From the NCBI GenBank assembly GCA_015660995.1, contig JACTUC010000006.1:47566-111565 (forward strand): a stretch of 64,000 bases of DNA, in the 5' to 3' direction. Shown piece by piece: positions 43,241 through 51,846 of the stretch; within the stretch, counting starts at the first letter, position 1; each line of letters begins with the position of its first letter. Below the pieces are notes generated by a model. It made no database searches. It was given only the letters and a program-made list of their open reading frames with translations, and was not told the DNA's origin. Position numbers and translations under genes: made by a program. Source of the stretch: Candidatus Methanomethylicaceae archaeon. Its GTDB lineage: Archaea > Thermoproteota > Methanomethylicia > Methanomethylicales > Methanomethylicaceae.

Positions 43241-44195
43241 AAGGGATGATAAAAAAATGAAAACCGCACTTGTTACAGGGGGGGCAGGCTTCATCGGAAG
43301 CCATTTAGTGGATAGACTTATCGATGATGGGTGGCGTGTAAAAGTTATTGACAACATGACATGTGGTCGGACCGACAACCTTGCGCACCACAGAAAAAAT
43401 AAGAATCTCCAATTCGTTCAAGGTGATTTGACAGATGCAGTTTCGGTATCTAAGATGGTTCAAGACTGCAATACTGTCTTCCATCTAGCAGCTCACGCAA
43501 ATATCCGAAGAAGTATGGAAGACCACAAGGTAGATCTCCAGAATAATCTCATTGGCACAATAAACATACTTGATGCCATGATGGCAAATGGTGTCAATGA
43601 CTTGGTCTTCGCATCCACCTCTGCCGTATATGGCGAGGCCACCGTCAAACCAACGCCAGAGAGCTACGCTCCGTTGCAAACATCACTTTATGGCGCATCG
43701 AAGCTTGCCTGCGAGGCCTATACGGAGGCGTACACACAGTTCTCTCCCATAAATTTCTGGGCGTTCCGCTTTTCCAATGTAATTGGCGAGAGATGCAGGA
43801 GAGGTGTCATTTGGGACTTTGTCCACAAGCTAATGGCCAATCCAAAGGAACTGGAGATGCTTGGCGATGGCAAACAGAGCAAGGAGTATCTCTATGTTAA
43901 GGACTGCGTGGATGCGATAATGCTCGGATATGAGAAAGCCTCAGAGCGCGTCAACATATTTAATCTCGGCCTTGATACTCAGACAACTGTAGATGGGGTG
44001 GCAGACATCGTGATCAAGGAGATGAAGCTATCCAAGGTCAAGCGGAAGTACACTGGTGGTCCAAGAGGATGGATTGGAGATAACCCTCTCGTGATATTGG
44101 ATAATTCAAAAATAAAGAAAACAGGCTGGAAACCAAAATGTGCATCGGAAGAAGCTATCAGCCGTACGGTCCGTTGGACTTTAGAAAATAGTTGA
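43233..44195 (+). CDS. NAD-dependent SDR acting on an NDP-sugar (heptose island)
   Basis: 320 residues at most. [56 protein letters not shown] and catalytic [15 protein letters not shown] are extended-SDR motifs. Start at 43233 (TTG) or the ATG at 43258 region; the Rossmann fold begins a few residues after the latter. As last gene of the heptose operon it probably epimerises or dehydrates the NDP-heptose. It most resembles UDP-glucose 4-epimerases. A T-rich stretch follows. Confidence 0.83.
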   Translation: MNKRDDKKMKTALVTGGAGFIGSHLVDRLIDDGWRVKVIDNMTCGRTDNLAHHRKNKNLQFVQGDLTDAVSVSKMVQDCNTVFHLAAHANIRRSMEDHKVDLQNNLIGTINILDAMMANGVNDLVFASTSAVYGEATVKPTPESYAPLQTSLYGASKLACEAYTEAYTQFSPINFWAFRFSNVIGERCRRGVIWDFVHKLMANPKELEMLGDGKQSKEYLYVKDCVDAIMLGYEKASERVNIFNLGLDTQTTVDGVADIVIKEMKLSKVKRKYTGGPRGWIGDNPLVILDNSKIKKTGWKPKCASEEAISRTVRWTLENS

Positions 44196-44209
44196 TAAGC
44201 AAATGGAAT

Positions 44210-44231
44210 AGCTAAAAAAAGGTTTTTTATT
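44210..44231 (+). terminator. putative T-rich terminator of the heptose operon
   Basis: GCTAAAAAAAGGTTTTTTATTG lies 15-36 bases after the SDR stop; runs of T at the 3' end of archaeal operons commonly terminate transcription. The flanking A7/T6 also allow a weak hairpin. Confidence 0.4.
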
Positions 44232-44263
44232 GCTAATGATAGAGGGAGGACTAACATAAAAAA

Positions 44264-44338
44264 TGGGCCCGGAGGGATTCGAACCCTCGACCAACAGATT
44301 ATGAGTCTGTCGCTATGGCCGGACTAAGCTACGGGCCC
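44264..44338 (-). tRNA. tRNA with CAT anticodon (elongator Met or Ile2)
   Basis: Cloverleaf with acceptor stem GGGCCCG/CGGGCCC, anticodon stem ACAGA/TCTGT and loop CTCATAA (anticodon CAT), T-loop GTTCGAATC. It lacks the three G-C pairs of an initiator anticodon stem. CCA is not encoded. Whether C34 is agmatidine-modified (Ile2) or plain (Met) cannot be told here. Confidence 0.93.
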
Positions 44339-44367
44339 TCGAAGAGAGAAATGGTGATATGTGAAAT

Positions 44368-45060
44368 TTATTCCTTGTGGGTAATATTTGGGCTGAGAAA
44401 TTCCACATAATTGGCTAGTTCTTGCAATTTCATCTCATTTAATCGATCTCTAACTGACTTGAGGGTCTCAGCAGAACCATTGAAATCGCTCAAAGCCCTC
44501 GAAACTCCGCCAACCGCCCCATTGTAATCGTTCGTGCCCAACCGTTTCAATCCCTCGTTATAGTTCGCTTCTAACTTGGTGCTCCATGCCTGCACTGCAA
44601 CCCTCTTCTCTGCCATTTCTTCAGGTAGTCCCTTTGCGACCGCAGCCAATCCCCCGGAGAGCAATGATACCCCCTTGAGAAGCAACTCTGCAATTAGGTA
44701 CTCCTTAGTGACATTTACCTTTCTCATGGATGCTATCTCTTCGTGGTAGGCTGCTATCCTGCCCGCCTTCGCCCCCATGTCTATAAGCTCGGTCGCGCTG
44801 AACAAGCTCCTGTCGGCCATGTTGAGCAAGCCGGCGACCCGGGCACCCTCCGCAGTTGCTTTGATGATCCTCCGTTTCGGAAAGACGCCCTCCTTTTCCT
44901 CGGCCAGCAATCCTGCCGCGACCAGCGCATTGACGTGGTTGAGCACTGTGATCGTGCTAAACTTCGTCTTTTGCTGAATCTCGGACATGGTCATTCTGCC
45001 TGCCCTGTATATGGCAAGCAGAACTGTTGTCGCAACTTCTTTTGGAAGCTTCTCCACCAT
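44368..45060 (-). CDS. winged-helix transcriptional regulator
   Basis: 230 residues. The N-terminal 80 form a wHTH: VLLAIYRAGRMTMSEIQQKTKFSTITVLNHVNALVAAGLLAEE with a basic wing FPKRRIIKATAEG. The rest is helical with a hydrophobic stretch (about 118-140, LIAELLLKGVSLLSGGLAAVAKG) and no recognised ligand domain. A long near-perfect inverted repeat lies between its TATA box and start codon, suggesting it represses itself. Neighbours are tRNA genes; the regulon is unknown. Confidence 0.75.
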   Translation of the reverse strand: MVEKLPKEVATTVLLAIYRAGRMTMSEIQQKTKFSTITVLNHVNALVAAGLLAEEKEGVFPKRRIIKATAEGARVAGLLNMADRSLFSATELIDMGAKAGRIAAYHEEIASMRKVNVTKEYLIAELLLKGVSLLSGGLAAVAKGLPEEMAEKRVAVQAWSTKLEANYNEGLKRLGTNDYNGAVGGVSRALSDFNGSAETLKSVRDRLNEMKLQELANYVEFLSPNITHKE

Positions 45061-45070
45061 AGCAACCCGC

Positions 45071-45110
45071 CTTTTAGAATCTAAACTATCTAGTATTTAG
45101 TTTCTAAAAG
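45071..45110. promoter_or_regulatory. inverted-repeat operator upstream of the HTH regulator
   Basis: Arms 45071-45085 and 45096-45110 are 15 bases each and match at 14 of 15 positions as an inverted repeat (CTTTTAGAATCTAAA against TTTAGTTTCTAAAAG), with a 10-base spacer. It lies between the start codon (45060) and a minus-strand TATA box (TTTTATAAGG, about 45111-45120), over the expected transcription start. Confidence 0.7.
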
Positions 45111-45187
45111 CCTTATAAAACTACTTTTTTAATAAACAAAGGCAGGTCAAAAATAACAGTAGTCTAATTGATCTCATGAAAATTAAA

Positions 45188-45264
45188 TGGCGCCTCGGGA
45201 AGGACTCGAACCTTCGACCAACGGGTTAACAGCCCGTCGCTCTACCGAGCTGAGCTACCGAGGC
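45188..45264 (-). tRNA. tRNA-Asn(GTT), CCA encoded
   Basis: Acceptor stem GCCTCGG/CCGAGGC, anticodon stem ACGGG/CCCGT with loop CTGTTAA (anticodon GTT), T-loop GTTCGAGTC, discriminator G and encoded CCA. No intron. Confidence 0.97.
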
Positions 45265-45338
45265 TCTATAACTCAGCAATCGGTTTCAGTATTAATCTTT
45301 TATGTTTTGCCTAACAGGTATAGGAATGGGCTTATCCG

Positions 45339-46418
45339 CTACTCCATCTCTTCGAGCATCTTCAACTTCTTGGGGAGGTACTTATCGACGATCGCTGTAA
45401 GACCATGGGCGCTGAAGCTCTCCAGCTCCGTCCTCCTCTTGGTCTTCTTGAACTCCTGCAGCTCGCTCTGCCATTCGAAGTCGCGGTAGCGCATGTCGGC
45501 CTCGAGGAGCCTTATCCTCTGCTCATCTAGCTTCGTGAGTGGAAACGAAGGAAGGTTGAACCTCTTGATGTCAGTCGCCCAGAGCCCAGCCCACTTAGCC
45601 TTCGATGTGGTCAGTTCCCTTAGGTGAGCTGCGTTGGCGGATCCCCTTATTATCACCATGGCGATGTGCATACCCCAGGGGTCAGCGTCCGTCAGCAGGT
45701 ACACCGGCAGCCCCAGCTCGAGATTCAACCTCCTTATCAGCAGCCTTGCGAGCCTCGGAGCTTGGCCCGCAGTGTCGATGAGTATGGAATTAAACTTCTC
45801 GTAGACTCTCTCCTCGATGAACCTCCTGAAGACTGCGTTCTTCTCTATCACGAAGACCTTGTCCGCCTTGCACTCGTGGAACTCCGCCTGGGCCACGGAT
45901 AATCCGACCATTACACCGTCCGGGTTGGAGCTCAGGTTTGCCTTCTTCCCCTTATGCGTCTCGGGCGTTGTGTACTCGATGGCAAGGTCGCCGAAGATGG
46001 CGGACCTCTCCTTTGGGAATATGTTGAAGGCCTCCCTGGGTTCCATCAAAAGACCTTCCAAGTCCGTGACCGTGTCGTCCGACTCCAGCTGCTCTCTGAA
46101 CTTGATGCCGTAGTTGAGCGAGTGGTAGTAGAGGTCCCTCAGGGTGCTGCTCTTGCCCTCGTTCACGAGCCTCTTGGCGAAGGAGGCAACCCACAAAAGT
46201 TGCGTCAGCGACCTGATCTGCTTTATGTTGCTGGCAGACCTCTCCGCCCTCTGTTCCCCAAGTATGAACTGGTTCAATTTCTCATCGAATACGATGTTGG
46301 AGGTGGTCCTACTGGGCAGCTTCAGCCTTGGGAATTCTCCTCTCTCTATCTGCCCTGATATGTCGCTGCCCATCTCAGTCAGTTTGGACAAGACTTCTTT
46401 GCTCGACTTGTTTAGCAT
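45339..46418 (-). CDS. top6A: DNA topoisomerase VI subunit A
   Basis: 359 residues; the Spo11-like cleaving subunit of the type IIB topoisomerase. The catalytic tyrosine region is STLRDLYYHSLNYG (about 107-116) in the 5Y-CAP domain, and the Toprim acidic motif is VYLLTDADPWGMHI (about 240-252). It also has the VIEKNAVFRRF segment. The ATG at 46418 gives a 44-base overlap with top6B; an ATG at 46373 would remove it. Last gene of the conserved block aIF1A-rio1-KH-top6B-top6A. Confidence 0.95.
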   Translation of the reverse strand: MLNKSSKEVLSKLTEMGSDISGQIERGEFPRLKLPSRTTSNIVFDEKLNQFILGEQRAERSASNIKQIRSLTQLLWVASFAKRLVNEGKSSTLRDLYYHSLNYGIKFREQLESDDTVTDLEGLLMEPREAFNIFPKERSAIFGDLAIEYTTPETHKGKKANLSSNPDGVMVGLSVAQAEFHECKADKVFVIEKNAVFRRFIEERVYEKFNSILIDTAGQAPRLARLLIRRLNLELGLPVYLLTDADPWGMHIAMVIIRGSANAAHLRELTTSKAKWAGLWATDIKRFNLPSFPLTKLDEQRIRLLEADMRYRDFEWQSELQEFKKTKRRTELESFSAHGLTAIVDKYLPKKLKMLEEME

Positions 46419-47919
46419 TTGCTTGCAACCTCTTCAAAACCTTCTCTATATTGGGCTGGTTCGGTGCACCCGACAGTTCCGTTGAGAACTGGGAGATCAA
46501 AGGCAGGTACCTCTCGAAGACCGTGAGCCTCCTCTGCATGGAGGAGACCCGGTCCTTCTTTGCGAGGTGCATCCTCATCTCCCTGGCGCACGTCTTCAGC
46601 GCCCACTCTATCTCGTACTCGACCTCCGGCCTGTCGGCAATGTACTCCTTCCCTACGGTCTTGTAGGGCACCTTTGTGGCGCAGATGTGTATGAAGAAGG
46701 CTAGGGGCATGCTGTTGGGCTCGAGCTTGTACCTCTGCCAGTTGATCTTCTTTATGACCTTCATAGCAACGTCGCTGTGCAGGTCGTAGAGAAGCGGGAT
46801 CTTGTTGGCGTACCTGAAGACGGTCATCTCGTCTGGGGGGGCTATGGGTATGTCCCCTCCGTAGGCTATTGCCGCCTCAACGATGAAGGGGTAGCCGCTG
46901 TAGGCCGAGGCTCCCCTCTGGGTGACCGCGACGAATTCGGGCTTGTACTCCCTCATTATACCCTTCTCGAGCAGGTCGTTCCCGATGGGAGAGAGGCACT
47001 GGGCATCCGGGGGCTGGAACCCGTCGTAGTCCTTCATCCGGCTGACAATGGTTAGGAGGTCCTTGGGCTGGAGCGTCTTTGGGTTTGCGTCGGCGCTGAT
47101 CTTCACGCTTTTGAGAAAGTTGAGTGCTGTTGCTACACCCACCCTATGGAAGTTGTTTGCGAGGAAGTCCCCCATGTTGTTGCTCCTGCTCGCGTTGATC
47201 ATCCTCTGGACGACCTCAAGGTCAACGCCGTAGGGGTGTGGCTTTACCTCCTCGGCCGGCTTCGGCATCACGTCGGTTATCCTGTCGAAGCGATAGAGCA
47301 CGCCCTCGGGGTCCACGAAGAAGATGTTGGCGTAGGGCATGAGGACCGAGGTCTGTCTGAAGTACTCGACGATCTTCGGCTTAGCCCTGATGTAGTCCCC
47401 CTCGAAGTTGAACTGGACGATGGTCCCCCTCCACCTGGCGGGGTTGGGAGTGACCTCCTTCTTCCTTATGATCGGGTGGTTCTCCTGTATGTTGATGTTC
47501 AGCTCGTAGGAGTACTTCTCGAACCCGCCGGTGCTGGACATGACCTTCACCGTGCTGTGGGATGTTATCTGCCCGTAGAGGATGGCCATCTTGCCTCCAA
47601 GGCCGAATATGCCTCGGCTCTGTCTGAGGGTGTACTTGGATCCGAAGAGGATCTGGGCGAAGGCATAGGGCACCTGATCGTAGGGGACACCGATGCCGTT
47701 GTCCTCTATCTTAAGCCTGTAGATGGAGCTCCCCTCGTCGATGAGCTTGACCCTGACTTCCGGCTTGATTGAGTACTGCTCACAGGCGTCCAGGGCGTTC
47801 TCCACGAGTTCCCTGATAATCGTATAGGTAGCCCTTACCGGGTTGTCGAAGCCAGCTATCTCCCTGTTCTTGTAGAAGAAATCTGCCGCGGATATTGACT
47901 GGAACTTCTCCCGGGACAC
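46375..47919 (-). CDS. top6B: DNA topoisomerase VI subunit B
   Basis: 514 residues. The GHKL ATPase shows RELVENALDACEQY (N box, about 36), LKIEDNGIGVPYDQ (G1 box) and GIFGLGGKMAILYGQITSH (G2/lid region). H2TH and transducer domains follow. The subunit binds ATP and drives strand passage with top6A. It abuts the KH gene with no gap. The length is near that of Sulfolobus Top6B. Confidence 0.96.
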   Translation of the reverse strand: MSREKFQSISAADFFYKNREIAGFDNPVRATYTIIRELVENALDACEQYSIKPEVRVKLIDEGSSIYRLKIEDNGIGVPYDQVPYAFAQILFGSKYTLRQSRGIFGLGGKMAILYGQITSHSTVKVMSSTGGFEKYSYELNINIQENHPIIRKKEVTPNPARWRGTIVQFNFEGDYIRAKPKIVEYFRQTSVLMPYANIFFVDPEGVLYRFDRITDVMPKPAEEVKPHPYGVDLEVVQRMINASRSNNMGDFLANNFHRVGVATALNFLKSVKISADANPKTLQPKDLLTIVSRMKDYDGFQPPDAQCLSPIGNDLLEKGIMREYKPEFVAVTQRGASAYSGYPFIVEAAIAYGGDIPIAPPDEMTVFRYANKIPLLYDLHSDVAMKVIKKINWQRYKLEPNSMPLAFFIHICATKVPYKTVGKEYIADRPEVEYEIEWALKTCAREMRMHLAKKDRVSSMQRRLTVFERYLPLISQFSTELSGAPNQPNIEKVLKRLQANAKQVEQRSLVQTD

Positions 47920-48528
47920 CTACTTCTTTTCCTCCTTGGTCTCCTTCAGCTCCGGCATGCGCTCCCAGAGCAGTAGCTTTCTCTTCTTCAGCTCCAGGTG
48001 CTCCTTGTTAAGGTACCTGTATACCGTTCCGTGCTGGCAGCCCTTGAGAAGGAGCTCAATCGCCTCCTTGGCTACTCTCATCTCCTCGTAGTCCCCTATG
48101 AGTGCGACCGTGTGACCGTAAACCGAGACCCAGACGCCCGCAAGGCTCTCGATGAGCCTCCTCGTCTTGCCGTTCTCCCCGATTATCCTTCCCTTTATCC
48201 TGACAAGGGTGTTCCTCGAGTCCCCCACAATCTCCTTGAGGTCAATGACCTCGATGATCTGGTTGTCGTCGAAGAGCCTGAACGCCTTATCTGGGCTGAA
48301 TCCTCTGCCTATGGCGTTCACTAGGTCCCTGGCTTTCAGTATGCCCGATGGGTCGCAGCCGCCGGATGGCGCCTCTATGATCACGTCCCCCAACTTTCCG
48401 TCAACGGTGATGGTGGCTCCGGTCCCCTTCTCAAGCTCGAACTTGGTGATCCCCTTGTCCCCTATGAGGACGCCGGCCCTCTCAACCGGTATCTTAAGGA
48501 AGATCTGGCTCATGTTCTTTTCATCCAT
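47920..48528 (-). CDS. KH-domain RNA-binding protein (Dim2/Pno1-like)
   Basis: 202 residues with two KH domains: the first has VLIGDKGITKFELEKGTGA and the second RIIGENGKTRRLIESLAG, both with the GxxG loop. The archaeal Dim2 homologue binds the 3' end of 16S pre-rRNA in small-subunit maturation and works with RIO1, encoded immediately upstream with a 19-base overlap. Length matches the archaeal Dim2 group. Top6B follows without a gap. Confidence 0.93.
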   Translation of the reverse strand: MDEKNMSQIFLKIPVERAGVLIGDKGITKFELEKGTGATITVDGKLGDVIIEAPSGGCDPSGILKARDLVNAIGRGFSPDKAFRLFDDNQIIEVIDLKEIVGDSRNTLVRIKGRIIGENGKTRRLIESLAGVWVSVYGHTVALIGDYEEMRVAKEAIELLLKGCQHGTVYRYLNKEHLELKKRKLLLWERMPELKETKEEKK

Positions 48529-49295
48529 TTCAAGACCTCCTCCACATCAGGTACGCCAATTCCAGCCTTATCAAAGAACCTTATAATATTGCCTATGTCC
48601 CTTCTCAGGAACTCCTCAGCCATGGGGTGCTCCCTGGGAACCGCCTGGCCGAAGTCGATCAGGTAGGTTTTGCCGTTGTGGACCATCACGTTGTACTCAC
48701 TCAGGTCCGCATGGATCAGGTTCCCCACCCTGTAGAGCCTGTCCGCTGATTTTATGATCTCCTCGTACATGCCCAGATAGAGATACTGTTTCGGGATCTC
48801 CTTCAGGATTGGCGAGGGGACGCCATCCTCGCCAAGGAACTCCATTATGAGTATATTCTCCTCAACGTGGATGGGCCTCGGGACCGGAACACCCGCCCTG
48901 GTCGCTTCGGTCAGATTCTTAAACTCCTTCTGAGCCCAGGTGTTGACTATCCTCCTGTAGTCATGCCCGATCTTGAACCTAGGGTCTCCCTGTATGTACT
49001 GGAGCATGCTCTTCTTGAACTCCATGGATGATGTCAGGTAGATCTTGATGGCAAGGTCCTCCCCATTCATCCCGCCGGCCAGGTAGATGCGGGACTCCTT
49101 TCCCGCCTTGACGACGCCTTTCATACCCTCGATTACCCCCTTATTTATTAGCCCGTAGAGCGCCATCACGGTCCTCCTGTCGAAGACCTCCTCCACGGTC
49201 TCCAGGAGGTCGGCGTCCTTATTCCTCCTGATCCTCCTCCACTCTACCTGCTTGAGTTCCTTCCTCCTGGCAACTTCGTCGAAATCAGGGCACAA
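48510..49295 (-). CDS. rio1: RIO1-type serine kinase/ATPase
   Basis: 261 residues. Phosphate-binding VKAGKESRIYLAG (in place of STGKEA), hinge LIMEFLGEDG, catalytic loop LIHADLSEYNVMV and metal-binding LIDFGQAV identify RIO1, an atypical kinase used in late small-subunit ribosome assembly. The start is TTG at 49295 and is not certain. The overlap with the Dim2-like KH gene matches their joint role. Confidence 0.94.
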   Translation of the reverse strand: MCPDFDEVARRKELKQVEWRRIRRNKDADLLETVEEVFDRRTVMALYGLINKGVIEGMKGVVKAGKESRIYLAGGMNGEDLAIKIYLTSSMEFKKSMLQYIQGDPRFKIGHDYRRIVNTWAQKEFKNLTEATRAGVPVPRPIHVEENILIMEFLGEDGVPSPILKEIPKQYLYLGMYEEIIKSADRLYRVGNLIHADLSEYNVMVHNGKTYLIDFGQAVPREHPMAEEFLRRDIGNIIRFFDKAGIGVPDVEEVLKWMKRT

Positions 49296-49371
49296 TCAGA
49301 TCGCCTAAAATCCACTACAACATATCATTGCGGGTGACGCTAAAAATCTTTTGTGTGCCTTAAATTTATCA

Positions 49372-49698
49372 TCAGGCAAGGACTTCGAGCAGTCCCTTCG
49401 CCTTAAGGGCCTTGGCCTCGCCCCTGTCATAGCGCCAGATAACGTCGGCCTTCTCGTCCGACTGGAAGTCCCATGGGGCGACCATGACAATATCGTTCTC
49501 CCTCAGCCAGACCTTCTTTATCATCCTGCCAGGGATGCGGCATACCCTTACCTTGCCATCTGTGCACCTGACCTTCACCCTGTTGAAGCCCAGGAGCTGA
49601 ACGACCACGCCAATGAGCTCCCCCTCTTGGGGCATCTTGAGTTCCCGGGATGAGCCTTCAGGGCGGCGATATCGCATCGATATACCTCTGTTTTCCAT
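49372..49698 (-). CDS. translation initiation factor aIF1A
   Basis: 108-residue OB-fold protein, homologue of eIF1A, which binds the A site of the small subunit during initiation. Recognisable segments: MPQEGELIGVVVQLLGFNR, VRVCRIPGRMIKKVWLREN and DIVMVAPWDFQSDEKADV. It starts the minus-strand block with a TATA-like GTTTAATATTG/CAATAAAG region at 49713-49731. The gap to rio1 is 76 bases. Confidence 0.95.
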   Translation of the reverse strand: MENRGISMRYRRPEGSSRELKMPQEGELIGVVVQLLGFNRVKVRCTDGKVRVCRIPGRMIKKVWLRENDIVMVAPWDFQSDEKADVIWRYDRGEAKALKAKGLLEVLA

Positions 49699-49777
49699 AG
49701 TGGGTGCAGGTCAATATTAAACTTTATTGATGGAATGGCGCATAATACTTAAGTCTTACAACATTGAGGGGTTTATG

Positions 49778-49855
49778 GGGCTCGTGGCCTAGCCTGGATA
49801 TGGCGGTGGCCTTCGGAGCCACAAGTCCTGGGTTCGAATCCCAGCGAGCCCGCCA
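49778..49855 (+). tRNA. tRNA-Arg(TCG), CCA encoded
   Basis: Acceptor stem GGGCTCG/CGAGCCC, anticodon stem GTGGC/GCCAC with loop CTTCGGA (anticodon TCG), T-loop GTTCGAATC, discriminator G and encoded CCA. Box A-like TACTTAAG lies about 30 bases upstream (49746-49753). Confidence 0.97.
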
Positions 49856-49931
49856 TGACTTTTCATCAGGCCAAGAACGCCTGCCCTTTTTATCGAAAAC
49901 GAGAAATACCTGCATTCACCTGCTTGATCGC

Positions 49932-51296
49932 ATGGAAAAGAAAGTCGTCGTAATAGGTATGGGGTACGTGGGCATACCTGTTGCCGTTTTATTCGCCGAT
50001 GTGGACGGTTTCTCAGTTATAGGCGTCCAGCGCCGCTCAAAGCGTTCAGGCTGGAAGATCGAATGGCTCAACGAGGGTAAGAATCCGATTGGAGGTGACG
50101 AGCCTTCTCTGTCAGATATAATTACACGCGTCTGGAAGAAAGGGACGTTCAGGGTTGTGGAGGACATATCGGTATGCAGAGACGCGGATGTAATCCTGAT
50201 AGATGTCCAGACTCCCACTGATGCCGATCACATTCCCAGGTATGAGTCTCTTGTGGAAGTCAGCAAAGAAGTTGGCAGATACATGCGCCAAGGAGCGCTC
50301 GTTATAATAGAATCGACCGTAGCTCCTGGCACAACAGACAACGTCGTAAAACCCATACTGGAAAAAGCTTCAGGGCTGAGGTCGGGGAAAGGCTTCTTTC
50401 TGGCATTCTGTTACGAGAGAGTAATGGTCGGGCGCCTGATCAAGAACATTGTCCAGCTCCCCCGGGTAATCGGAGGGGTCGACGATGAGAGCACAAGGCG
50501 GGCCATGGAATTCTATGAGTACATTGTAAAGGCAGACCTGTATCCTACGGACGCCTTGACCGCAGAAATGGCCAAGGTAGTCGAGAACACCTACAGAGAC
50601 GTGAACATAGCTTTTTCAAACGAAGTGGCATTGATATGCGAAAGCCTCGGGGTGAACGCGTTCAAGGTGCGCGAACTGGTCAACACCCTGCCCAATGACC
50701 CCAGCAACCCCGTATCGAATCCTATCCGTAACATGCATTTCCCTGGCAGCGGTGTCGGCGGGCACTGCCTTCCAAAAGACCCCTGGCTGCTGAAATATGG
50801 TCTTGACGCCTATGGAAAAATCAAGTTTGTACCAAAAATAATCGTTGAGAGCAGGGAATTAAACGACTCAATGCCTATCCATACTGTCGATCTGGTAGAG
50901 GGCGCGCTGGCTGAGCACGGCAAAAAATTGCAAGGCGCAAAAGTGGCGATTCTTGGTGTGGCTTTTCAGGAAAACTCCGACGATACGAGGAACACACCTT
51001 CCGCAACATTATATGCCGAACTCGAGAAAAGGGGTGCAAAGCCTGTCCTCCACGACCCGATCGTCCGTGATTTCGAGCTGCCTTTCACCAGCATTCTCGA
51101 CGATGCACTGAAGAATGCCGATGCCATAATCCTCTCCACGAAACACAAGGACTACCTAAAGCTGAATCTGCATGACCTAAAGAAGAAGATGCGCACCCCG
51201 ATCCTTATAGATGGTAGAAATGCCTTTGAAGCCAGACTCGCCCAAGAAGCGGGCTTCACGTATAGGGGAGTGGGCAAAGGCAAGCAGACCCAGTAA
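49932..51296 (+). CDS. nucleotide-sugar 6-dehydrogenase (WecC-like, UDP-ManNAc/GlcNAc dehydrogenase)
   Basis: 454 residues from the ATG at 49932; the frame is open upstream through the tRNA-Arg gene but that is not coding. VVVIGMGYVGIPVAVLF binds NAD, ILIDVQTPTDAD and VIIESTVAPGTTDNVV follow, and the catalytic cysteine is in GVGGHCLPKDPWLLKYG (about 275). The C-terminal domain has AILGVAFQENSDDTRNTP. It oxidises C6 of a UDP-HexNAc to the acid. That activity is needed before the WbpB/E/D-like steps encoded at 23.6-26.4 kb, so it may supply them. Confidence 0.9.
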   Translation: MEKKVVVIGMGYVGIPVAVLFADVDGFSVIGVQRRSKRSGWKIEWLNEGKNPIGGDEPSLSDIITRVWKKGTFRVVEDISVCRDADVILIDVQTPTDADHIPRYESLVEVSKEVGRYMRQGALVIIESTVAPGTTDNVVKPILEKASGLRSGKGFFLAFCYERVMVGRLIKNIVQLPRVIGGVDDESTRRAMEFYEYIVKADLYPTDALTAEMAKVVENTYRDVNIAFSNEVALICESLGVNAFKVRELVNTLPNDPSNPVSNPIRNMHFPGSGVGGHCLPKDPWLLKYGLDAYGKIKFVPKIIVESRELNDSMPIHTVDLVEGALAEHGKKLQGAKVAILGVAFQENSDDTRNTPSATLYAELEKRGAKPVLHDPIVRDFELPFTSILDDALKNADAIILSTKHKDYLKLNLHDLKKKMRTPILIDGRNAFEARLAQEAGFTYRGVGKGKQTQ

Positions 51297-51411
51297 TCCC
51301 GCCCTACCAGACGCCTTCTCAAATTCGGGATGCGCGCACCTGCGTTGCTGTAAAATTTGTGCATGAATACTTGGGATTGGGCAGAAGTTGAAAAGCTCTC
51401 CCGGCTAACTA

Positions 51412-51645
51412 TTACCTTATATTCATGACCTCAATATTCGTTGTATCCTCAGGTACCTTTAAAGTCACTTTGTACCCTTCATTCCTCTTTGGGCACTTCA
51501 CTATCGTTGACATCAATCTTGACTTCGGCCCCGTCAACGCAGATGCTGTCTTTGGGATGACATCAATCCTTAACTGATAGATATGCTTGTTGCCACAGAT
51601 CGAACAATTGAACCCTCTCTCAATATTCATACTGTAGATCGGCAT
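51412..51645 (-). CDS. small cysteine-pair protein, function unknown
   Basis: About 77 residues from an ATG at 51645 (a further ATG at 51630 is 27-30 bases after an AT-rich box at about 51656-51664 and would be a leaderless start). FNCSICGNKHIYQLRIDV gives one C-x2-C knuckle; a lone cysteine follows in TIVKCPKRNEGYKV. The frame is open further to 51795 but that part is not protein-like. The fold may be a small zinc ribbon. No family recognised. It is convergent with the dehydrogenase gene. Confidence 0.5.
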   Translation of the reverse strand: MPIYSMNIERGFNCSICGNKHIYQLRIDVIPKTASALTGPKSRLMSTIVKCPKRNEGYKVTLKVPEDTTNIEVMNIR

Positions 51646-51846
51646 CAAGCAACCCATTAAATAAATGGTTCTAAAATTATTAAAGCATTTGCGCATGTAT
51701 GGCAGAAGCGTTGCTTCTCTAAGCAGAAAATATTTTTGAATAACTAAAATCGATAAAGAAGACCCCAACAAAGCCTTTTTTTGGTCCGTACGCAAATATT
51801 ATCAGCATTCAGATAATGTAAGAAAAGAAATACGTAGTGACCAACC

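Noticed and set aside
47146..47772. 208-residue open frame on the plus strand
   Set aside because: It is antisense to top6B, has low-complexity D/V/L-rich sequence and no domain; top6B is certain.
49764..49931. N-terminal extension of the WecC-like dehydrogenase
   Set aside because: It would run through the whole tRNA-Arg gene; the NAD-binding fold starts at the ATG at 49932.
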